Assembly (NCBI RefSeq): GCF_015905305.1
Contig: NZ_JADZLQ010000001.1
Location: 372,001-436,000 of the forward strand
DNA: 64,000 nt
Reading direction: 5' to 3'
Source of the DNA: Pinirhizobacter soli
GTDB lineage: Bacteria > Pseudomonadota > Gammaproteobacteria > Xanthomonadales > Rhodanobacteraceae
Under the pieces are notes generated by a model, which did not search any database, was not told the DNA's origin, and saw nothing but the letters and a program-made list of their open reading frames with translations. The position numbers and the translations under genes are program-made. Position 1 is the stretch's first letter. Each line of letters starts with the position of its first letter. Shown here piece by piece: positions 41,564-52,600 of this stretch.

Positions 41564-44077
41564 TCAAGAGAACGACAATTGGATATTGAGCCCCGCCTTG
41601 CCCTGCAATTGCAACAAGCCATCGGCGCCCGTGGTGGCATCGCGGGCCTTGCCGTCCATGAAAACGGATGTAACTACTTGTCCCGGCGGCGCACGCAGCA
41701 GCAGGGAATTTTTTTGCTGGCAGACGATCGATGCCGACGTGGCGCGCATGCCGGACCACATAACGTCCACGATGAACCCTCCGCGGGCGCGCAGGCCCCG
41801 CACGGAACCCTCTGGCCACGACTTCGGCAGCGCCGGCAAAAGCGCCACTTCGCCGGCATGGCTTTGCAGCAGCATTTCGGCAATCGCCGCGGTGCCGCCG
41901 AAATTCCCGTCGATCTGGAAAATCGGGCCGTCGTCCACGGGGAGGGTGTCGAACAGGTTGGCACTGGTATGGTCTTTCAGCAGCGTCGCCAGCGACGCGA
42001 ATGCCGCCTCACCATCACCCAGCCTCGCCCATAGGGCGACCGCCCATACTCGGCTCCAGCCGGTGGAGCCACCACCATGGGCCAGCCGCCGTTCGAGTGC
42101 CACGCGTGACGCGGCGGCCTCCTTTGGCGTTCGACGCGGCGTGAACTCACGCCCGGGGAACAACGGATACAGGTGGGACATATGCCGTTGCCCAGGCTGG
42201 CTTTCGGCAAAATCCTCCGACCATTCCTGCAACTGGCCGAATCGGCCTACCCGGTACGGTGGCAGCTTGCCGCGCGCAACCTTGAGCTTCTGTGCCATGT
42301 CGCCGTCCACGCCAAGTATCGTCGCCACGTCGATGCAGTTGGCGAAAAGCTCGCCAAGCAATGCCACGTCCATGGTGCAGCCGGCACTGGTCTGGGCCAC
42401 GGATCCATCCGGAGCGATGAAGTCGTTCTCGGTGGAATACGATGGGCACGTGGTAAGACCACCCTTGCCATCATCCACCAGCCACGCCAGGCAGAAGATG
42501 GCGGCGCCCCTCATCACCGGCCACGCCTTATCGCGCAGGAAGTCCTTGTCGCCGGAGAATAGCCACGCATCGTAAAGATGCGAGCACAGCCATGGGCCGC
42601 TCATCGCCCAATTCGCCCAATACGGATCACCGATGCCCTGCCCCACGGGATTCGCCGCCGCCCAGATGTCGCTGTTGTGGTGGCTGGCCCAGCCGGGCAA
42701 TTGATAGGTTTCGCGTGCAGCAATGTGACCGGTATCGGCCAGCGTGGCGATGAAATCGTGCAGTGGCGTGGCGCATTCATCCAGGCCGCAGGTATGCGCC
42801 GGCCAGTAGTTCATCTGCAGGTTGATGTTGGTGGTGTAATTGGAGTTCCACGGCGCACGCACAAAGTCGTTCCACAGCCCCTGGAGGTTCGCCGGTTGCG
42901 ACCCGGGCCTGGAACTGGCGATAAGCAGGTAGCGGCCGTAGTTGAAGTACAGCGCGAACAGCGATGGATCAGGCCGGTCGGCAAGCCCCGCGCGGCGTCG
43001 GTCGGTGGGATCGGTCGATGGCGCAAGCTTGCCCAGGCGCAAGCTAGTGCGCCGGAATAGCGCCTGGTGATCGGCGACATGGCGATCGACGAGCGCATCC
43101 TTCGAATGCTTGCACGCTTCGCCCACGGCATGCCACGCCCTGGCCGCTACCTGGTTGAGCGGCGTATCGGGTTTGCTGCGTGCACCGCGGAATCCAGTGG
43201 CGGCGCCGATCACCAACGTTACGCTATCGGCGCCAGTCACCACCAGTTTGCCCCCGGCAACCGCCAGCGTACCGCCCTCGTGCAGCAACCTGAGAGTCGC
43301 TGCGAAGAACATGCCCTCGCCCACGGCCTGGCTTTTCTCCACGGGATCGGGCGTGACCGGACGGCCATTGCCACCGATGTGCGAAGGCGCCTTGCCCGTC
43401 AACTGCAGGCGCCCGTCGGCATACACACCGGTCGATCCCTTGAGCACCGCATCCAGCGCAACGGTGGCATTGATGCTTCCGGCTCGGTCGGCGCCCAGGC
43501 GCACCACGATCACCTGGTCGGGCGCGGACACAAAGACATCACGACGGTAGGCCACGCCATCGGCGGTATAGCGCACCGTGGCACAGGCGCGGTCAAGGTC
43601 CAGCTCGCGCCGATAGCCCGACACCACGGACGCCGACCGCATGCTGATGCGCACATCCGCCAGGGGCTGGTACGCCTCGGCGAAACGCCCCTGCATCTGC
43701 CTGGCGATGTGATCGCCCAGATGGTAGTCCGCTTGCTTGAGCACCGCATCGCGAAGGGGTTGCAAATGAGCGCTGGCATCGGGGTTATTGCCGTCGCGCG
43801 GATAGCCTGACCAGAGCGTGTCTTCGTTCAATGCCAGGTGTTCTTCCCATGCGTTGCCGTCCACGCCACCATGGACCATCGCACCGAGGCGGCCATTGCC
43901 CAGGGGCAAGGCATCGATCCACCGACTAGCGGGCTGGGCAAACCAGAGCAAGGTTTCCGCGGCATCGACTTGAGGTAGCGGGACCGACGCCGGTTGGGCG
44001 ATGCCACGGGGCACCAGGGGCAGCAAGCCAAGCGAGCTGGCGCCGCGCAGGAACGCGCGACGCGATAGTTGTTTCAT
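41564..44077 (-). CDS. GH95 alpha-L-fucosidase-type glycosidase, Tat-exported
   Basis: 837 residues from the ATG at 44077; the N-terminus ([17 protein letters not shown]) is a Tat signal. The GH95 layout is complete: N-terminal beta region with [19 protein letters not shown] and [14 protein letters not shown], the (alpha/alpha)6 barrel with [17 protein letters not shown] and [12 protein letters not shown], and the C-terminal beta domain. The family contains 1,2-alpha-L-fucosidases and alpha-L-galactosidases. It overlaps the esterase gene upstream by ATGA. With GH39 and GH89 it forms an exported degradation set. Confidence 0.92.
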   Translation of the reverse strand: MKQLSRRAFLRGASSLGLLPLVPRGIAQPASVPLPQVDAAETLLWFAQPASRWIDALPLGNGRLGAMVHGGVDGNAWEEHLALNEDTLWSGYPRDGNNPDASAHLQPLRDAVLKQADYHLGDHIARQMQGRFAEAYQPLADVRISMRSASVVSGYRRELDLDRACATVRYTADGVAYRRDVFVSAPDQVIVVRLGADRAGSINATVALDAVLKGSTGVYADGRLQLTGKAPSHIGGNGRPVTPDPVEKSQAVGEGMFFAATLRLLHEGGTLAVAGGKLVVTGADSVTLVIGAATGFRGARSKPDTPLNQVAARAWHAVGEACKHSKDALVDRHVADHQALFRRTSLRLGKLAPSTDPTDRRRAGLADRPDPSLFALYFNYGRYLLIASSRPGSQPANLQGLWNDFVRAPWNSNYTTNINLQMNYWPAHTCGLDECATPLHDFIATLADTGHIAARETYQLPGWASHHNSDIWAAANPVGQGIGDPYWANWAMSGPWLCSHLYDAWLFSGDKDFLRDKAWPVMRGAAIFCLAWLVDDGKGGLTTCPSYSTENDFIAPDGSVAQTSAGCTMDVALLGELFANCIDVATILGVDGDMAQKLKVARGKLPPYRVGRFGQLQEWSEDFAESQPGQRHMSHLYPLFPGREFTPRRTPKEAAASRVALERRLAHGGGSTGWSRVWAVALWARLGDGEAAFASLATLLKDHTSANLFDTLPVDDGPIFQIDGNFGGTAAIAEMLLQSHAGEVALLPALPKSWPEGSVRGLRARGGFIVDVMWSGMRATSASIVCQQKNSLLLRAPPGQVVTSVFMDGKARDATTGADGLLQLQGKAGLNIQLSFS

Positions 44078-45678
44078 GGAGGATTTCCAGCAGCAACACA
44101 GCGCCCGTTCCGGGCAACTTGGGGATATTTGCACAAGAGCCGCGTCCGGGCAGGCGAATCGACAGCTTCGGCCGTTCGCGTGGCGACAAGCTGTTCCGGT
44201 GCCTTGCCTTCGGTCACCCAACGATCCAGCGCCATCACGATGTCGTGGTCGGCATCCTGCGGCAAGCCCGGCGGTGGAACTTCCTCGTTGCCGAAGGATG
44301 TGGCACCCGGGCCACCCCAACAATGGCCCATGCCAGGCACCATGAACAGGCGGGCGAAATCGTCAAGGTTCGCAGGCTCGCCATGGCGGCCCATGAAGTT
44401 GCCGACGTCCTGGACATACTCGATCGTGCCCCGCGGCGGCACGGCGGCATCGCCCCAGCCGTGGAACAGCAACAGCTTGCCGCCATGGGCCCGGAATGCC
44501 CTGAGGTCCGGATCGAACGCATCCAGGTACGGTGCCTCGCGTTCCTGCGCGGCCACCAGGTCACGATGGATGTCGCGGCCAGCCGGACCCCAGCCGCGCC
44601 CCTGGTACACCAGGTCGGCGAAGTTGCTGAAACCGAACTTGCGTTGCTCGCCACCGAGAATCCACAGCCGCCAGCTTCCGCCATCGTCTTCCATGCCGGG
44701 CTCCAGGCCGGGATGGATGCGTGCCCCGGTGACCGGATCCATGGGGCCTGCGTAAAGCGCGCGCACCGTCGCCACCTGTTCGGCAGTCAGGCAATCGTTG
44801 CTGTCGCCACCCTTGCACTGGATGCTGGCGGGGTCGAAACGGCAGCGCCGTGGATCATCCACGATGCCGTCGCGGATACCATCAAGCGCATCACAGGAGG
44901 CAAGCGATGCTTTCTGGATCGCCGCCAGCTTCGACACGGGTAACGGAGCATCGTCGAGCCGCCTGGCGTTGGCCACGAAGGCCGTCATCAGGCGGCTCCA
45001 ACGTGCGGCCGGCGCACCGGCCACGATGCCATCGAAGTCGCCGGGGAAGCGCTGCGCCTGCATCAACGCCTCGCGCCCGCCATCGGAACATCCCACGAAA
45101 TACGCCTGGCTCTGTGCGCGCCGGTAATAGGCGGCGATCAGGCGGCGCGAAAGTACGGAAGTTTCATGGATGGCCCGGTAGCCGAAGTCACGGATCTTCT
45201 GCGGGTGTCCCACGGTGAATCCGGCCGTGCCGTCGGCCACGTGCCCGTCGTCCGTGACCGCTGTGGCGTAGCCGCGGTTGAGCGGCGTCACCAGCGCGTA
45301 GGTGTACACCTCGCCGCCCCAGCCACCGCTGCCCTTTTGCAGGTACTTACCGTTCCAAGCGTCCGCCGGTGGCAGCCAGAGCTCGAAGTGGATGTCCGAA
45401 TCGGCCGTGGGGTGGCTGACCACCCGGACCGCGCAATGGGCGCCGGCATGCGCCGCCAGGCGATCTCCCTTGGCCGGGAAATCCGCGCCCGGCTGCACCA
45501 TGGCGGATTCGACCTTGGCATGCGCAAGGGCTACGCCGGCAAGGGCTCGGCAGGCGTCGTCCGCCTTCGCGGGTAAGGTGATGAATGCCAGGAGAGCCAG
45601 CAAGGCTCGGGGCGTGCTTGCACGGCGTCGCGGACCCACCCGGCCTGGCGCCCGCACCATGGCCGGTGACGCGGACAT
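44074..45678 (-). CDS. Secreted tannase/feruloyl esterase family protein
   Basis: 534 residues from the ATG at 45678, four bases after the stop of the MFS gene; an ATG at 45660 is also possible. After a basic N-terminus and hydrophobic segment ([15 protein letters not shown]), the alpha/beta hydrolase has the nucleophile in [15 protein letters not shown], a conserved cysteine pair next to it, and [10 protein letters not shown] and GMGHCWGG near the end with the Asp and His. This family cleaves galloyl or feruloyl esters, as on plant cell-wall arabinoxylan or pectin. It overlaps GH95 by four bases. Confidence 0.9.
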   Translation of the reverse strand: MSASPAMVRAPGRVGPRRRASTPRALLALLAFITLPAKADDACRALAGVALAHAKVESAMVQPGADFPAKGDRLAAHAGAHCAVRVVSHPTADSDIHFELWLPPADAWNGKYLQKGSGGWGGEVYTYALVTPLNRGYATAVTDDGHVADGTAGFTVGHPQKIRDFGYRAIHETSVLSRRLIAAYYRRAQSQAYFVGCSDGGREALMQAQRFPGDFDGIVAGAPAARWSRLMTAFVANARRLDDAPLPVSKLAAIQKASLASCDALDGIRDGIVDDPRRCRFDPASIQCKGGDSNDCLTAEQVATVRALYAGPMDPVTGARIHPGLEPGMEDDGGSWRLWILGGEQRKFGFSNFADLVYQGRGWGPAGRDIHRDLVAAQEREAPYLDAFDPDLRAFRAHGGKLLLFHGWGDAAVPPRGTIEYVQDVGNFMGRHGEPANLDDFARLFMVPGMGHCWGGPGATSFGNEEVPPPGLPQDADHDIVMALDRWVTEGKAPEQLVATRTAEAVDSPARTRLLCKYPQVARNGRCVAAGNPP

Positions 45679-45682
45679 GGCG

Positions 45683-46948
45683 CTACTTGGCGCCCAGGCC
45701 AACCGCCACGGGCCCGGTCGAACCCACGCGCTCTGTCTCGCGCTTGAAGAAATGCAGTGCTACCAGGACAAGACTCATCGGCACCAGCGAAAAATAGAAG
45801 GCGGTGATGCCATTGAAATGCGCGAAAACCAGGGCGGTGACACGCGAACCCAGCGTGCCGCCCAGCGCCGAGAAAATAATGATGAGCCCCGTCATCGATG
45901 CATGGGCATGCTTGGGCAGGGAACTTAGCGCCACTGAGTTGATGACCGGGTAGATCGGCGCCATCAGCACGCCGATCAGCGGAATAAGGTAGGCGGCGAT
46001 CGGCGCGCTCAACCAGCCGACATGGCTGTCGATCACCACGCCGCGGGCCAGCGGCATCACCAACAGCACCAGCAGGCCCATCCCGACCACCGAGAGGTTC
46101 AGCAGCAGGTGCCAGTGGACGCGGCGCAACACCTGCCCCGCCACCAGGCGGCCGACGGCCGTGGCGCCTGCAAGGATGCTGGCCATCTGAATGCTCATCG
46201 CATGCGGAAGCTTCAGCACTTCATTATTGAAAGTGGGAAGCCACGTGCTGAAGCTTTGCTCGATCAGCACGTAGAAAAACGCCGAGATCAGGAACACATA
46301 CACCAGCGGCTTGCCGGCCAGCCGGAACATTTCCATGGGCGTGCCGCGTACGACCTTCGAGGGATCCGCGTGCGCTGCCGATTCGTCCAGGTGCGAGGTG
46401 GCGAGCAGCGCCACCACCAGCAGGCAGATCGCCGCCAGCACCCAGTACACGTTCAGCCACACCGGGTTGGCCGGCGATGCGTCGTCGATGAAGCCACTGA
46501 ACAGCCAGCCGCCCAGCAGCACGCCGGCCATGAACAGGCCTTCGATGGTGTTGGTCAAGCGGGTATGTTCGGCGCGATCCTTGGTCAACAGGCCAATGGA
46601 CGAATACACCGCCACCTTGGCCAATGCAAAGGAAACACCCACGCAGCAGAACATCAATTCGGTGGTATGAAACCCCGGGAACAGCGGCATCAGCACGCAA
46701 CCACCGGCCACGAGCGCGAGGGAAAGCATCATCGCCCGCCGATATCCCAGCACCGGCAGCATCGAGGCCACCAGGAAGGACGTGACCGCGATCGGCAGGT
46801 CCTTGAAAAGTTCAAGCAGGCTCGCCGCGGGCTTGTCCACGCCGAAGCTCGAGATTGATTGCAGGATCACCACGCCGACACTGTTGAGCAGCACGGCGAA
46901 GACCATGTAGATGAGCGCCAGGGCGACGAACATGCGGATGCGACTCAT
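45683..46948 (-). CDS. MFS transporter, sugar-type
   Basis: 421 residues with twelve predicted transmembrane helices (for example MFVALALIYMVFAVLLNSVG and LLNLSVVGMGLLVLLVMP). The start at 46948 begins MSRIRM; an in-frame extension upstream runs through the terminator hairpin and is improbable. It lacks the features of drug pumps and, as first gene of an operon with esterase, GH95, GH39 and GH89, is likely the inner-membrane importer for the released sugar. Only 49 bases separate it from the terminator of the upstream TonB gene. Confidence 0.88.
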   Translation of the reverse strand: MSRIRMFVALALIYMVFAVLLNSVGVVILQSISSFGVDKPAASLLELFKDLPIAVTSFLVASMLPVLGYRRAMMLSLALVAGGCVLMPLFPGFHTTELMFCCVGVSFALAKVAVYSSIGLLTKDRAEHTRLTNTIEGLFMAGVLLGGWLFSGFIDDASPANPVWLNVYWVLAAICLLVVALLATSHLDESAAHADPSKVVRGTPMEMFRLAGKPLVYVFLISAFFYVLIEQSFSTWLPTFNNEVLKLPHAMSIQMASILAGATAVGRLVAGQVLRRVHWHLLLNLSVVGMGLLVLLVMPLARGVVIDSHVGWLSAPIAAYLIPLIGVLMAPIYPVINSVALSSLPKHAHASMTGLIIIFSALGGTLGSRVTALVFAHFNGITAFYFSLVPMSLVLVALHFFKRETERVGSTGPVAVGLGAK

Positions 46949-46997
46949 GGCGCCTCGACTTGAAGTGGCGAAACGTGACTGACGGACATCATCCCGT

Positions 46998-47031
46998 AAA
47001 AAACCCGGGCCGTCTCCAGAGACGGCCCGGG
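46998..47031 (-). terminator. Intrinsic terminator after the TonB receptor gene
   Basis: On the minus strand a GC-rich perfect stem (12-13 bp, 47004-47031, small loop) is followed directly by six T residues (46998-47003). It ends the LacI-controlled GH65/TonB unit and separates it from the MFS operon. Confidence 0.92.
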
Positions 47032-47051
47032 CAATGCACTTCACCGCATGA

Positions 47052-49610
47052 TCAGAACAGGTACTTCACCTGCGCGTTGATCTCGCGGCCTTCCAGCGGC
47101 CGGGCAAGGATCACACCGTCGGAACCGGCGGCCGTACCGAAGATACGCGAGTTGCTCTCGGTCAGGCCCAGTTCGTTGGTGATGTTCGTGCCCTGCAGGC
47201 GCACCTGCCAGTGATCCTGGATATTCGCCACGATGGCGAAATCGAAGGTGTGGTAGGTACCCAGTTGCTGCAGGCCGGAAATGTCCTGCGTGTGCGGGCC
47301 AACGCGCGTGTAAGACACCTGCGCCGTGATGTCACCCCACGACATCGGGAAGTGATAGCTGGGTGTCAGGATGTAGCGGAAGGTCGGCTGGCGCTGCAGC
47401 TTCACGCCGTTGATGAACGTACAGGTGGTCTGGCCCGTCACCAGGTTGGTGTTCGGGATGCAGGCATCGTAATGCGAGTACTTGCCGTCGAGGTAGGCGG
47501 CCACGACCTGGACCTTGAAATCCTTGGTCGGGCTGACTGCCGCTGCGATGTTCACGCCCTTCGAATCCGAACCGTACACCGCCTGCTGGCCCGTCAGCGG
47601 CGTGCCGTTGACGTCCGTCGGGGTGAACAGCAGGCCGCTGAACAAGCGGTGATACACGCTCATGTCGAGGAAGAACAGCTCCGACTGGTACTTGAAGCCA
47701 CCTTCGAAATTCTCAAGCTTCTGCAGCGGCGGGAAGTTGTCGACCGGGCTCTGGCCGCGGATGCCGTTGTCGAAGTCCGAGAAGTGATAGCCCTTGTTCG
47801 CACGAATGTAGACGCTCATGTTCGGAGCGATCTCGTAGTTGGCGCCACCGGTGTATGACGTGTGCGTCTTGTCGTAGTGCGGCTTGGAGTAAGTGCCATT
47901 GCATACCGGCACGGCGTTGTCGTACAGCGTGTTGTTGTTGCCGTCCAGGTTGACGTTGGTCAGGTTGCAGACCTTGTTCGTCGCATCCTGGTTTTCCGTA
48001 CGGGCGGACAAGTCGAACAGCCAGGGTCCCACGCGCCAGGAATCGGACAGGTAGAACGCCTTGTTGGTCGAACGACCCTGCTCGGTAATGTTGAAGCTGC
48101 CGTAGTCCAGGAAGCCCTGGTTGTCGGTCAGCTGCTTGACCACGCCACCATCCACGTAGCTCACCGTGATCGGCTTGGCATTGGGCGTGTTTGTCATGAG
48201 CATGTTGTTGCCCAGGTTCCACTTGTCATCGTCCCACGACTTGGACACGTAAAGGCCTGCGGTCAGCGTATTGCCCTCGAACAGCTCCTTGCTGATGCGG
48301 AAGTCGTTGTTCATGTTGCGCAGGTGCTTGTGGATGTACCACCAGCCCTGGCTGATCACACTCTGGTTCGGGTCGACAGCCGCGCCATTCTTGTAGGTTG
48401 CCGTGGCGGAGCCAGCGGGAAGGCCGAATCCACCGAAGTTACTTGTCAGGTTGTAAAGCTTGTCGTCCAGCGATGCCGGGTTGGTGCCCGAGAACAAGGC
48501 GTTGGTGTCGACATCGCCTCCCATCACCAGGAATTTATCGGAGATGCTCCAGCCGTCACCAAGGTCGTTGTCGAAGTTAAGCCCGGCGAAGTTCACCTTC
48601 GCACCGCGGCCATCGGCAAGGTCGGCATGCGTGCCTCCGCCGGGGTAACCAGGCAGCGTTACGTGCTGGATGTCCTTGCTGTAGTACGTGTCGGTAAGCG
48701 GATCGAAGCCTGGGTACGAACGGAAGTTATGGGTGCCGTCCTGGATCAGCGGGATCGGCGTGATGAACTGGTTCTTGTCGTTGAGCGCGCGCGCCCAGAA
48801 GGTGAGCGTGCCGTTTTCCAGGTCGTGTGACAGCGTGGCGGTAAGCTGACCGCCCTTGTCAGCGGCAAACTGCGGGTCGCGCACGCCATCGGACTTGCGG
48901 TAGAAGCCGCCAATGCTGCCATACCAGCGGTCGGCCACCTTGAAGCCATAGAAGCCGTCAGCGCGCCACAGGCCTTCATTGCCGTAGGTCACGCCGATGC
49001 TGCCCGATGGCTGGTCGGTACCGGTTTTCAGGATGAAGTTTTCCGACGCGCCCATCTGGCCGTCGGCAAACACCACGCCCGGGCCGCCCTGGATGATTTC
49101 CACGCGCTGGACAGTATCGTCCAGACGGAAAATCGAGGTCTGCTCGAAGAAGCTCAAGGTGGGGAAGCCGTACAGTGGCGAACCCATCATCTGCACTGTG
49201 TTGAACGGCGCGTCGCCACCGCCGGGGAAGCCGGCGATTTCGATGTTGGCGCCAGTCTGGCCGCCGGTGGATTCCGGCCACAGGCCCGGGGATATCTTCA
49301 ACAGATCCGCCGTGCTCTTCGGGTTGGCCAGCCTGATGGCCTCTTCATTGGCCACGGTGATGTTGTAGCTGGTATCGATCTTCTTCAAGCCGCCATTGGC
49401 GGCGTTACCGGTCACGACCACCTGGTCCAGCTGCTTGGCCTGCGCCGCATTGGCTGGGGCAGGAGGCGGCGGCACAGGCTGGGAAGCCGGAGCCGGAACG
49501 GGCGGCTGGTTGGCTGCGTTGGTGTCTTGCGCCATGACGGCGCCGGAAGCCAGGGTCGCGGCAATAGCTGCCGACAACACGAGGCGGGTCAGTTTGGTTT
49601 GCGATTTCAC
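47052..49610 (-). CDS. TonB-dependent receptor (outer membrane, carbohydrate type)
   Basis: 852 residues. Signal peptide (1-27, ending AVMAQD), a proline/alanine-rich linker, a TonB-box-like QVVVTG, the plug (about 75-200, with SPGLWPESTGGQTGANIEIAGFPGGGD in part) and a 22-strand barrel ending NAQVKYLF, as expected for outer-membrane insertion. It follows the GH65-PGM gene by 33 bases on the same strand and is closed by a strong terminator, so it belongs to the LacI-controlled unit. A role in uptake of the alpha-glucoside used by the GH65 enzyme is likely. Confidence 0.94.
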   Translation of the reverse strand: MKSQTKLTRLVLSAAIAATLASGAVMAQDTNAANQPPVPAPASQPVPPPPAPANAAQAKQLDQVVVTGNAANGGLKKIDTSYNITVANEEAIRLANPKSTADLLKISPGLWPESTGGQTGANIEIAGFPGGGDAPFNTVQMMGSPLYGFPTLSFFEQTSIFRLDDTVQRVEIIQGGPGVVFADGQMGASENFILKTGTDQPSGSIGVTYGNEGLWRADGFYGFKVADRWYGSIGGFYRKSDGVRDPQFAADKGGQLTATLSHDLENGTLTFWARALNDKNQFITPIPLIQDGTHNFRSYPGFDPLTDTYYSKDIQHVTLPGYPGGGTHADLADGRGAKVNFAGLNFDNDLGDGWSISDKFLVMGGDVDTNALFSGTNPASLDDKLYNLTSNFGGFGLPAGSATATYKNGAAVDPNQSVISQGWWYIHKHLRNMNNDFRISKELFEGNTLTAGLYVSKSWDDDKWNLGNNMLMTNTPNAKPITVSYVDGGVVKQLTDNQGFLDYGSFNITEQGRSTNKAFYLSDSWRVGPWLFDLSARTENQDATNKVCNLTNVNLDGNNNTLYDNAVPVCNGTYSKPHYDKTHTSYTGGANYEIAPNMSVYIRANKGYHFSDFDNGIRGQSPVDNFPPLQKLENFEGGFKYQSELFFLDMSVYHRLFSGLLFTPTDVNGTPLTGQQAVYGSDSKGVNIAAAVSPTKDFKVQVVAAYLDGKYSHYDACIPNTNLVTGQTTCTFINGVKLQRQPTFRYILTPSYHFPMSWGDITAQVSYTRVGPHTQDISGLQQLGTYHTFDFAIVANIQDHWQVRLQGTNITNELGLTESNSRIFGTAAGSDGVILARPLEGREINAQVKYLF

Positions 49611-49643
49611 GGTCTATCCTCCCCAGGGTTAACTACTAATGCG

Positions 49644-52600
49644 CTATATCGCCGGCGATGCCGACGTTGCGCTCTCTTCCCGCCTGATATGTTTGATGAA
49701 ACTCAAGTCGAGTTCGGCGACGCTCGACAGCACCACGTGGGCGTCAGCCAGTACATGGGGCTGGCCGATGCCCACTGCCGCCATCCCTGCGGCGAGAATG
49801 CTGGCGATGCCAGCCGCGGCGTCCTCCACGCCGAGACACTCTTGCGGGTCCACGCCAAGGGCGTTTGCCGCGCTAAGGAATATTTCCGGATGGGGCTTCG
49901 AATGGCCGATCAGCCCGGCATCCACGACATGGTCGAACAGCTTGGCAATGCCCAGGCGGTCCAGCAACAACGGCGCATTGCGGCTGGCTGACGCAAGGCC
50001 CACCTTCAGCCCCTGGCGCCGCGCCGCTTCGATCGCCTGCCGCGCACCGGGAAGCAGGTCATGCGGGCCCATCACCTGCACCTGGGCCTTGTAGTAGTCG
50101 TTCTTGCGTTCGGCGAGTGCGAATTTTTCTTCCATGCTGAAGGCACGGCCGGCGTTCTCCAGCAGGATGTCGAGCGATCCCATGCGGTCGACGCCCTTGA
50201 GCCTTTCGCCCATGCCTTCGCCGAAGGACACGCCGATCTCGCCGGCAAGGCGCTTCCACGCCGCATCGTGCACCACGGCGGTGTCGGCGATCACGCCGTC
50301 CAGGTCGAAGATCACCGCCTTCAGCGGCCGGGCCAATGCCGGCGCCGGTGCCGGCAACGCCGGCAGTGCAAGGCGTACGGATTGCCCGGCCTGGAGGGTC
50401 TGCGGTACGCCGCCATGGGCGAAGGCAAGATGCTCGCCGCGAGTGAGGGTATACAGCACGCCCGTGGCGTCCACTTCAACGCGCAGGTGGCAGCCCTGCC
50501 AATGCAGGCCGAACCGGTAGTAATTCCATGCCTTGGGCAATTGCGGCGCCAACCACGGCTTGCCATGGCGCACGCGCAGCCCACCGAAGCCCCAGGTCAA
50601 CGCCAGTTGGCTGCCGGCCATGGCCGCCATGTGCACGCCGTGCGCTGCATTGCCATGCAGGTCGTCCAGATCCACGCGCAGCGTGTCCAGGAAATAGTCG
50701 TAGGCCTTGTCGGCATGGCCAACTTCCGCAGCCATCACGGCGAATGTCGACGCCGAAAGCGTCGAGTCGTGCACGGTGACGCCTTCGTAATAGTCGAAGT
50801 TGCGCCGCTTGGCCGCCACGCCCACGTGCTCACCGGCAAGCATCAGCGCCAACAGCGCATCAGCCTGCTTGCACACCTGGTAGCGGTAGATGGTCAAAGG
50901 ATGCAGGCGCAACAGCAACGGTTGCTTGTTGGTGTGATCCTGGAAGTTCGCTGGCAGCCGCGGCTTGTCGAGGAAACCATCGTCCTGCGGATAGATATCC
51001 AGTGCCGCATCCGTGGGCAGGTACATCATCGCTGCCGCCTGCCGCCACTGCGCCACTTCGAAATCGGTCAGGCACAGGCGCGCGGCGAGCGCGTCGAACC
51101 GTTCCGGATGCGCCTGGGCCATCCAGCGCGCCGTGCCGGCCGCATCGGCAAGATGCCGCTGCGCCATGCGGTTGGTATAGAAATTGTTGTTCACCAGCGC
51201 CGAATATTCATCCGGGCCGGTCACTTCGTGGATGCAGAACGCGCCATCGTGGCGGTCGCTGAAGTGACCTACGTCGCGCCACACTCGCGCGGTCTCGAAG
51301 AGTATCTCGGCGCCCTCGTCCAGCATGAAGCCGTCGTCGCCGCTGACATCCCAGTAGTGGCGAACCGCCCAGGCCACGGCGGCATTGATGTGGTACTGCG
51401 CCGAACCTGAGGGAAAGTAAGACGAACACTCATCGCCGCTGATCGTGCGCCAGGCGTACAGCGCGCCGCTTGCGTGGTCCATCTCACGGGCATGGGCACG
51501 GGCACGATCAAGCGTGCGATAGCGGTACGCCAGCATGTTGCGTGCAATCTCCGGCGCCACCGGCGCCAGCGCGGGCAGCATGAAGACCTCGGTGTCCCAG
51601 AAATAATGCCCCTCGTAACCTTCGCCGGTGAGGCCCTTGGCAGCGGTGCTGCCGCTGCTGTCGCGCCCGGACGACTGATAAAGATGGAACAGGTTGAAGC
51701 GCAGGGACTGTTCCACCAGGGCGTCGTCGCAGCCAAGGTCAACTTCATTCCAGAAGCGTTCCAATGTACCGGTCTGCTGCACCAGCAACGCCGGGAAACC
51801 CATCGCGCCGGCGCGGTCCAGTACCGCTTCGGCCAACGCATGCAAACGTTCCGCTGCACTTCCATGGCCCGGATCGGTCCATGCATAGCCGACATTTTTC
51901 TCGATCGACACGCCCTGCCCGGGAGCCAGCGTGCCGCTGAACACCTGCACCACGCCGCGCGGCGTGCTCTTGCAGGCGCCGATGGCAAGGTCGCCCTCGA
52001 TCACGCGGTGGCGTTGCGCGCACACCAGGGAAATGTCGCTATGGGTGGTCCGCTGCATCACCCAGGCCGATCGTTCGTCGGCATGGGCGTCGACCAGGTG
52101 CAAGCCACCTTCAATCTGTGCGCCGATGCGCGGGTCGTCGCCCTGCTCCACCGGAGCCTTGCCCGCGTCGATGGACGATTCCAGCGTGATGGGGCCTTGG
52201 TAGTCCACCGAGATCACCTGGTAGCGCATCGCCAGCAGGCCCGGCTCGTCCAGCGCGGCAAGGCGCTCGGCGATGATGTCCAGCGTCTGCCCCGACGCAC
52301 TGCGCCAGCGCAGGGTCCGCCGGAAGACGCCGCGGCGCATATCCAGTTCACGGGTAAAGTCCAGCCACTGGCCCTGCGCCAGGTCTACAAGCGTATCGCC
52401 CAGTCGCAGGCGGATAGCGGTGCCGTCGGCCACCGGCACGCGGGTATCGGTATGCCGGGCAAAGCCGGAAAACCTCTCGTGGTAGTGGATCGGCGAACGT
52501 TCCCAAATGCCAGCGATGAAACTGCGTTGGCTGTGGTTGCCGCCTTCCTCCAAGCCGCCTCGCACACCCAGCGCGCCATTGGCTACGGCGAAGAGGCTTT

